Below, piece by piece: positions 7,937-13,486 of a DNA stretch of 13,486 bases. This DNA is from Euperipatoides rowelli (taxonomy: Eukaryota; Onychophora; Udeonychophora; Euonychophora; Peripatopsidae). The notes below the pieces were generated by a model. The model worked only from the letters and a program-made list of their open reading frames with translations. It searched no databases and was not told the DNA's origin. Position 1 is the stretch's first letter; each line of letters opens with the position of its first letter. The stretch lies in the NCBI GenBank assembly GCA_003024985.2, contig PXIH01S0036241.1; one strand, written 5' to 3'. The position numbers were made by a program, and so were the translations under genes.

Positions 7937-8654
7937 TTATGGGAAATTTATGATTTGTTTATCGATTTTTGGCAGCTCATCAAATATAATTTTTGTTCTC
8001 ATCTCAGAGATATCTAAACATTCACATATTCGAGCAAATGATTGGCTAAATTTTATACCATTTGAAAATTATTAAAATTTTTCCTGACTTGCATCAGTAT
8101 TATTTTTTTTAAATTATTTTTATTTTAAGGTGGTGGAGAAATATATTGTGGTCTATCATGATCTAATCAATTTTTGTGGAATAATTGATCATTAGATGAA
8201 TTTTTGCCAGAAGATTCAGCATCATCTTGTTTAGATGGTGTAAAATTCTACAACTGGTCCATAATTCTATGATACTGATCTTGGGTGGTGGACCCAGATG
8301 GCGGGAATAAGCGTTTGTAACCAGAGTGTTAGGAACAAACTTATAAATAGATGGGTTAATTCCATTTGTTTGTGGTCCTTAGTTATTACCACTGCTAGTA
8401 CTGTTACCTCTTAACATAGACATTATTATTGCAGAATTTAAAGCTTTTTAAGACGTATCTATTTTCTTTACTTGTTCAACTTCATCTTGGGTGATGAGGT
8501 AAAGTTGGTTTTGGGATATCTTCATTGGAAGAGTTTGGTGATGGCATGTTAGAATTACTTCCCTCAGCTAAAAGACTATTACTTGAAGGACTGTAACTAG
8601 AATCTTTATGAGAATAAAGTAGGGGCTTAGCTGTACTTTCACTAGATGATGATA
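7937..8654 (-). pseudogene. broken Ser/Asn-rich protein-coding sequence, unidentified
   Basis: Four blocks in successive frames read like real protein. Block A (8652-8482) is Ser/Asn/Pro-rich and ends in TGA. Block B (8495 to about 8326) starts ITQDEVEQVKKIDTS and has TAA at 8450-8448 and 8381-8379. Block C (8325-8167) starts SGYKRLFPPSGSTTQDQYH and has TAG at 8250-8248. Block D (8065-7937) contains FARICECLDISEMRTK and ends in TAA. A TTTTTCCAG acceptor-like sequence lies just upstream on this strand (8665-8655), which suggests a copied or inactivated terminal exon rather than a processed copy. Low-complexity composition could mimic coding, but the charged helical blocks B and D argue against that. 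I do not recognise the family. Confidence 0.45.
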
Positions 8655-9738
8655 CTGGAAAAATATTATTTTAGAATATTTTTTTTTTTTAAATAATAAG
8701 TTAAACTATGCAGACAGGCAATGAAAACGAATTAGGAAATTGGCAAAATTTGATCAACTGTTGATTTTAGATCATGTAAGTGGTATACGTAACTTTCATT
8801 TACTTTGTTTTTAAGTTTTAACAATTTTTATTTTTTTTATGAAACAAAAGAAAGGAAATATTTCAACTTATTTACCATAAAACTTAATTTTAATGGTGTT
8901 AATATCCTAAGATTGCATACTGTAGGCCAAAATCTCTACCATTTTTCTATGTTTTTGATAAATAATCTCTTTTTAATAAAAAAAAGAATGAGATGTTTTT
9001 AATTATTTTATGGATTCAAAATTTGCTAATGCTAAACAGACTCAAGTTGCTCTTGAGATTTAAAAATTGCAGTATTTAGTTAAAATTTAAACAAACATAG
9101 TGGAAGAGGATGGTCGCTTTCATCAGTCCTCCAGACTCTAAACATAAATTTCATTGACTAGAATAACAAATAAAAACTAACATTACAATAATGATATAAA
9201 AAAAAAATATTACCGTAATATAAATCTAAAAATCAGTTCTTTTGCTAATTAGTATCCTGTTGTTACAGAGGATGTCAACTAGTTATAGAGTATAATCAAA
9301 TGATTTATTACTGCCATTAATATGCACAACTTTTATTCAACTTTTAAAAGTAAAATCATGAAATTTTATTTTAGCAGTCATAAGGAAAGAATAATTATTT
9401 AAAAGTGATGAATTAGAATGCAGAGCGAGTCAAAGATTTATAAGAAAAAAAAATTAATGAGCAGTAAGGAAAATGTTTTTGTGTGAAGATGATGGAAAGA
9501 TATGCTGTCATTTTATTTTTAATATAATGCAAAATATTATTGTCTCTATGCAGTTCCATAAATAGTGTTTTTAAAATAATTAATTATTAGAAAACAAATT
9601 TTGGATTCCTTAAATTGGCCATTATTTATTTAGGATCATTAAAAGGACTAACATGTGTTGTTTTCTTTATTATAATGACTGTAATAAAAGTTTCCAAAGG
9701 AAACAGAGTTAATAGGTAAGTTTAATTGTAGATACTGT
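8655..9738. other. A+T-rich non-coding stretch
   Basis: I recognise no gene here. AG/GTAAGT at 9714-9721 is a perfect donor-like sequence after a short open frame (ATG at 9674), but nothing supports an exon. Long T and A runs are frequent. Confidence 0.35.
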
Positions 9739-10010
9739 CAGGACCTCGACAAGGGGGGGGGGTTTGATTGGGGCTGTCGACGCGGGTCTCAGGGTCAGGG
9801 GTGTGTTAACCAAACTACATAAGGAACTACAAAGTTATGACATACTTAACAGCAAAAAAAAAAAAAAGTTTATAAAAAAAGAAAAAAGTAGCCTTGTAAT
9901 ACCTAACAAAGTGTTCACAAAGCCAAAAAAAAAAAAAGCTTATCAAAAATATATAAGGTAGCGGTACCTGGTCCTGCTTGGATTTTCAGTCCCGGGGCCC
10001 TGGGTACAGT
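9739..10010. mobile_element. G+C-rich patch with homopolymer runs, probable inserted element
   Basis: The patch stands out from A+T-rich flanks. It starts with CAGGACC (9739-9745) and a G10 run (9753-9762). It holds two similar blocks with A13-14 runs (9852-9874 and 9922-9944, both AGC..A-run..AAG.TTAT, about 70 bp apart). Near its right side is GGTCCTG (9970-9976), the exact inverse of the first 7-mer, then a CCCGGGGCCC block (9991-10000). This suggests a short non-autonomous element with an internal duplication, but the boundaries and class are unclear. The 65-codon frame through it is lysine-rich because of the A runs and is not a credible gene. Confidence 0.35.
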
Positions 10011-10102
10011 AGGTAGGTAAAAATTCCAACCACAAAAATAATTAAATGTGTTAAAGAGAGGGAACACCTAAAATTTTTTTTGGGGGGGAATATTTTAATT
10101 CT

Positions 10103-10128
10103 TATATGTTTTCTTGTTAAAACATATA
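10103..10128. repeat. hairpin, 10-bp perfect arms
   Basis: TATATGTTTT (10103-10112) and AAAACATATA (10119-10128) are exact inverse complements with a 6-base loop. In A+T-rich DNA this may arise by chance. Confidence 0.55.
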
Positions 10129-10258
10129 TGGTAGGTTTCTAAACTGGAAATATTTTTAGTAATTTTTTTTTAATATGTTAGGCTTCTAGCACCAAATTCT
10201 GCCTATTTTCTGGCTTCATAACTATATTTTGATTATACGTACATATAAAACTGTTATA

Positions 10259-10372
10259 ATGACATGCCAAAAAGCAAATCAAAAGAGTAAGATTGTTAAA
10301 AGGAAGCTGGAACAAAAATTGGAAAAAGAAGACTGTGATGCATGGCCTTCATATGGACCTGGACTTTATTAA
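10259..10372 (+). CDS. possible small ORF or terminal exon, unidentified
   Basis: An ATG at 10259 opens 37 codons ending in TAA at 10370-10372. The second half reads KIVKRKLEQKLEKEDCDAW followed by PSYGPGLY at the C-terminus. A Lys/Glu helix followed by a Trp/Pro/Gly/Tyr tail is not what random A+T-rich DNA gives. The frame is open upstream to a TAG at 10183-10185, so the start is arbitrary and it could be a spliced last exon. An AATAAA lies downstream at 10642-10647. No good acceptor is visible. The family is not recognised. Confidence 0.28.
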   Translation: MTCQKANQKSKIVKRKLEQKLEKEDCDAWPSYGPGLY

Positions 10373-10810
10373 AGTTGTGCTTAAATGATGCTGATGATTA
10401 CATTATTTACCTTGTCTCAGTAACTATTCATGATAGAACATTCTTTTTTTTTTTTTTTTGTCATTTAGATTTTATGTTGGTTTACAAACTTTAACAAATG
10501 AACTTAATTAGTAGTATAACAAATAGAATATTTGAAATCCTTGCATTAAAGTATTTATCTTAACAACATAAAAAAAAGTGATTGCTTTAATACTTATAGA
10601 AAAAAATTGTAACTGCTTGAAAAATTAGCTATTTTATTTTGAATAAATGCATGCACAATTTTAATAGAAATTGATTGAAAATGTTTCTTTTATCTTTTTT
10701 CATAAAATAAAAATCATTTAATGGTAATTAAATACTACATTAGAACTATTCAACATCGTATTTGACTCCTGCCAAATAATTTGTAACTAGGCCTATTTGG
10801 TTAGCCATTG

Positions 10811-10840
10811 GAATACAAAATGGTATTCGGTGCACCCCTA
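10811..10840 (-). mobile_element. hAT-type transposon terminus, solitary
   Basis: Read on the - strand, the sequence starts TAGGGGTGCACCGAATACC (10840-10822). This resembles common animal hAT termini that begin YAGGGGTGCACCGAATA. GAATAC and GTATTC (10811-10816 and 10823-10828) form the internal GAATAC palindrome usual in these ends. The opposite terminus was not found nearby. The assignment is from remembered motif shape. Confidence 0.45.
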
Positions 10841-11640
10841 GAAGAAAAAAAAAGGAACAATAAAATGTTTGAAATTAACATGTGAAATATAGGAGGTACA
10901 GACCCACCTAAACATAAACAAATTTGAAAGAAAAATAATTAATTTGGGAAAGAAAGGGGGGGGGGGGTAATAAAATAGGCAATTAGTTAACTAAACTTAC
11001 CCCAGAGAGATTAATATGAACTTTAAATTGCTAGGTAAGTAAATAATGGATATAAATATTTCAAATTTTTATAATCACAGAAAACATAAGATGAACATCA
11101 CAATATTAAAGAATAAAAAGAAAAAGGAAAATAAAGTAAGCAATAGGTAAATAATAGCTAACGTTTTTTCGGGGACACATAAATATGAACATTTAGAGTG
11201 CTGCATGAGTAATTCTATATAACAAAAGAGTAGAAATGTCAGTATATTGACAATGTTGATACTCCTCAACCACTCATCCTAGTGCAATGATGTTTGATTT
11301 ACATGAAACATTTCTAAAGCAGATCTGAAAGGCTATTTTGGGCTTCCATGACCTTGCTTGGTAAAAGAAGCGCCAAAGTTTAATGGGATGACTATTGAAA
11401 AGTCACAGCTCCAATTACTCCAGGAACAGCCAGAGATAATATTTTAAAATGTATTTGGTGCCACTCAGTGGTTTCTTTTACTACTGTAAATACTCCAAAT
11501 ATTTATAATCTTTGAAATGTTTACCATTAGATTGTCATCATTGGCAGATCTTCCAGGGCCACAGATGTTATACTGAGTTCAGCTAGGACAAATAAAATAG
11601 GCATATTGTTTAATATTATAATGGCAAATAATGAAACTTG
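10841..11640. other. non-coding stretch, nothing recognised
   Basis: A G12 run lies at 10956-10967. Bases 11310-11580 have a more even base composition, with no open frame or splice-framed exon in either direction. Confidence 0.35.
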
Positions 11641-11673
11641 TAAATAATTAGGTATCATGGTGACAGTATGTAG

Positions 11674-11735
11674 GTAAATACTGTAGCTGGGAAAGTAAAT
11701 AGGTGCTGTAAATACTGTATGTAGCTGGGTAGATA
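11674..11735 (+). repeat. short tandem repeat, 34-bp period, TAGG-rich
   Basis: GTAAATACTGTA followed by GCTGGG occurs at 11674 and again at 11708, where an extra TGTA separates the parts. Surrounding bases to 11756 carry more TAGGTA-like words. It is a degenerate minisatellite. Confidence 0.55.
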
Positions 11736-11761
11736 ATTAGGTAGATATATAGGTGAGTTGC

Positions 11762-11865
11762 CAGTGGTGTACGGTCAAATTTTTTTCGGGAGGGGTTCTA
11801 GAGAACTTTAAGCTTAGTCCTACTAGCAACGGTGTCCGCAGAAAAAAATTCAGGGGGGTGGGGAA
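11762..11865 (+). mobile_element. two adjacent transposon-end-like fragments
   Basis: CAGTGGTGTACGG..AAATTTTTTTCGGGAGGGG (11762-11795) is followed by a relative, CAACGGTGTCCGCAG..AAAAATTCAGGGGGG (11827-11857). Both have the layout of repeat ends that begin CAGTGGCG and run through an A/T block into a G block. Two copies about 65 bp apart suggest a nested or tandem insertion of the same family. No internal coding sequence is visible. Confidence 0.35.
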
Positions 11866-12169
11866 TAAATTTTTATTTTAGTTGTAAATATTTTGATAAG
11901 CTTTTTTTTTTGGTTGTAAAGGTGTTTTGATAAGAAAAAGGACAAAGATTGTATATTTTTCATTATAACCTTTTTTTGTGTGCTTATACCTGCATTTTTG
12001 GTTGATTTCAGAAGGATTTTAGCCCCCATAACCATATGCCCTTGTGTGATTCCATGGCAATCCTAAGCCATCAGTATTAAAAAGCAAGAAAAAAATTTAA
12101 AATAAATTCATTAAGCAAAAAGAAAAAAAAATAAGTGGAGGAGGATTAGCAATAATAATAGGTATTTAA

Positions 12170-12420
12170 GGAGCTGGGAATGGAAAGACAGGTAAGTAGA
12201 CATGTACTTAGGTCGGTGACTGGTTGGGTATGTACTTACATAGGCATACAATAAGATAAGATTGCAATGCATATATAAAGTTACGGTTACATAGCTAGAC
12301 TAGGCGGGTGAATACTAGGGTTAGTGATTAGGTAGTTACTAGTTAGCACATAAGTACATAGTTAAATTTTATTCAGAATAGATAACTATCTAGAGTACTA
12401 GGTTAGGAAATAATATGTAA
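12170..12420 (+). repeat. degenerate TAGG/TAAGTA-rich region
   Basis: Frequent words such as AGGTAAGTAG, TTAGGTCGG, GGGTTAGTGATTAGGTAG and ACTAGGTTAGG recur without a fixed period. It looks like an eroded simple repeat, related in composition to 11640-11760. There is no continuous TTAGG array. Confidence 0.35.
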
Positions 12421-12595
12421 TTATTATTACATATTTTTATAATCATATAAATGTTTATTATTGGATGTTCCTTATTGGATGTTTAAAAATATTTTCCAGC
12501 TCTAAGGAGGACATATCAAAGTAGAGAGCTGTTCACGCCATTAAAATCATTCTGGCAAAAAACTTTAAAAAAATCCACAAGCATAATGAATTTTT

Positions 12596-12617
12596 ATGAT
12601 TCATTCAAATGAATCAT
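12596..12617. repeat. hairpin, 10-bp perfect arms, 2-base loop
   Basis: ATGATTCATT (12596-12605) and AATGAATCAT (12608-12617) are exact inverse complements. A neighbouring CATAATGA (about 12582) is inverse to TCATTATG (about 12614-12621), so alternative pairings exist. The function is unknown. Confidence 0.7.
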
Positions 12618-12621
12618 TATG

Positions 12622-13486
12622 AATGACTCGCTTTGGGGTATGAGTCCATGAACTAGTTTGTCAAATATGAACGAATTTAATTAATCACTAATATATAGCC
12701 TACATTTAAAGATCTAATCAACCTTGGATTTAAACTAGAGACTTTAATAATTATTCCCCAAGTTTAGACTTTTTCATTTTACATTTAAAGACATTAAAAT
12801 GGTTAAATCCAAATTTCATAAAGCAAAAAAAAAAAAATCCATTTTAAGATTGTTTTGAGTCTCATCACATTCATGAGAATTTCTAAAACCTTTTTGTTTT
12901 CCATTCTGTTCTAATATCCTTTGACCCACATAGTTTTGAATACTAGCAATTTCCCTTCCATTTAGAAGAGACTGTTATGAATACTCAAGTAATTTTGACA
13001 TCAGCTTGATATTTTGACTAACCTATAAAATGCTGACATTATGAAGCTTATTCTCCGTTTAATACAAGCTTTATTGTTATCATTTAGCCCACAGGCAAGT
13101 ATTAAAATCATAAAGGTGGAGTATTCACGACCTTCAGGATAAATAAATTTTACTTTCATATCCAAATCTAGGACAGTGGTATGGATTATTGCTCAATTAC
13201 ATCCTTGATAACATTTGAATTATCTTGTAATAAGACACAGACAAAGTAGTCTAAGGTAAGAATGGTTTTCTTAATTTTTTTTTTTTTCATAGTTTTAAAT
13301 TGACAATTTTATGCTACTTTTAAATAAATAAATATTTTAGTTATTAATTTTAATTCACTGTCATTCAAAATATAAACAAAATATAACACATATAAAGAAT
13401 AAAATCAATTTTAAGGGAAAGAAAATTTTTATTCTTAGACAGGAAAGCTATGTATATCAGAGAAAAAGAAAATAATAGAGAAAAGC
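12622..13486. other. A+T-rich non-coding stretch
   Basis: No gene was recognised. A strong donor-like AAG/GTAAGA occurs at 13253-13261, but the sequence before it has stops in all frames within a short distance. A and T runs are common. Confidence 0.35.

Noticed and set aside
8805-9002. 65-codon + frame rich in Phe, Asn and Leu
   Set aside because: The composition is that of A+T-rich non-coding DNA, with no domain and no signals.
9674-9721. Short frame ending in a perfect AG/GTAAGT donor, possibly joining the ORF at 10259
   Set aside because: The frames could be joined only through an acceptor without a pyrimidine tract, so there is not enough support to call a two-exon gene.
9764-9961. 65-codon + frame in the G+C-rich patch
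   Set aside because: Its lysine runs come from A13-14 homopolymers, and its start lies in a compositionally odd repeat-like segment.
11075-11269. 64-codon - strand hydrophobic frame that looks like a membrane segment
   Set aside because: The hydrophobicity follows from A-rich sequence read in reverse. There is no start context and no family match.
12170-12420. Possible insect-type TTAGG telomeric repeat
   Set aside because: Only scattered TAGG words occur. There is no run of exact TTAGG units, and the context is interstitial.
12503-12616. Open + frame of about 37 codons after TTTTCCAG (possible exon)
   Set aside because: The acceptor-like site and short frame could arise by chance, and the frame ends inside a palindrome. 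No family was recognised.
13253-13261. AAG/GTAAGA donor-like sequence
   Set aside because: The upstream sequence has close stops in every frame and no acceptor-bounded exon.
1-13486. CRISPR array, bacterial operon, tRNA or rRNA genes
   Set aside because: No regularly spaced direct repeats with unique spacers, no Shine-Dalgarno-led ORFs and no cloverleaf or rRNA core sequences were seen. The spliced exon shows that the DNA is eukaryotic.

Overview
The window is eukaryotic and A+T-rich (about 70% by eye). It has long non-coding stretches, many A/T homopolymer runs, decayed non-LTR retrotransposons, short DNA-transposon remnants and one spliced host exon. Nothing looks bacterial, archaeal or viral: there are no operons, no ribosome-binding sites and no long ORFs. 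The repeat content and the exon sequence suggest an invertebrate animal, but the sequence alone does not fix the phylum. One ambiguous base (n) lies at 5627, next to long A and T runs.

The firmest gene is at 2724-2886 on the + strand. It is the last coding exon of a FAD-linked sulfhydryl oxidase of the ALR/Erv1 family (GFER), with a splice acceptor before it and an AATAAA signal about 240 bp after its stop. The exon carrying the catalytic CxxC pair is not in the 2.7 kb upstream, so bases 1-2723 are probably intron. That stretch holds two old, 5'-truncated, same-orientation non-LTR retrotransposon copies of one family (about 87-1258 and 1770-2634). The first is flanked by a diverged direct repeat of about 42 bp.

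Downstream of the GFER gene lies a 743-bp element with inverted termini (3475-4217). It has nested palindromes, CTCTG subterminal motifs and a full match to the Staf/ZNF143 binding consensus. Bases 4218-6980 are mostly featureless, apart from a hAT-like terminus (5406-5480), a 28-bp repeat shared with the window start, and a sharp hairpin (6818-6840). A third non-LTR copy, from a different family, occupies about 7000-7790 with one frameshift and a (TAA)n tail, followed by a 42-bp tandem duplication.

On the - strand, 8654-7937 reads as a broken Ser/Asn-rich protein-coding sequence, with frame changes and stops, that I could not identify. The rest (8660-13486) holds a G+C-rich patch (9739-10010), a possible 37-residue terminal exon (10259-10372), a hAT-type terminus (10811-10840), two adjacent transposon-end-like fragments (11762-11865), degenerate TAGG-rich repeats and a hairpin (12596-12617).

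I found no convincing undescribed system. The most useful leads are the GFER exon with a substituted conserved residue, the inverted-repeat element with its promoter-like site, and the unidentified pseudogene.
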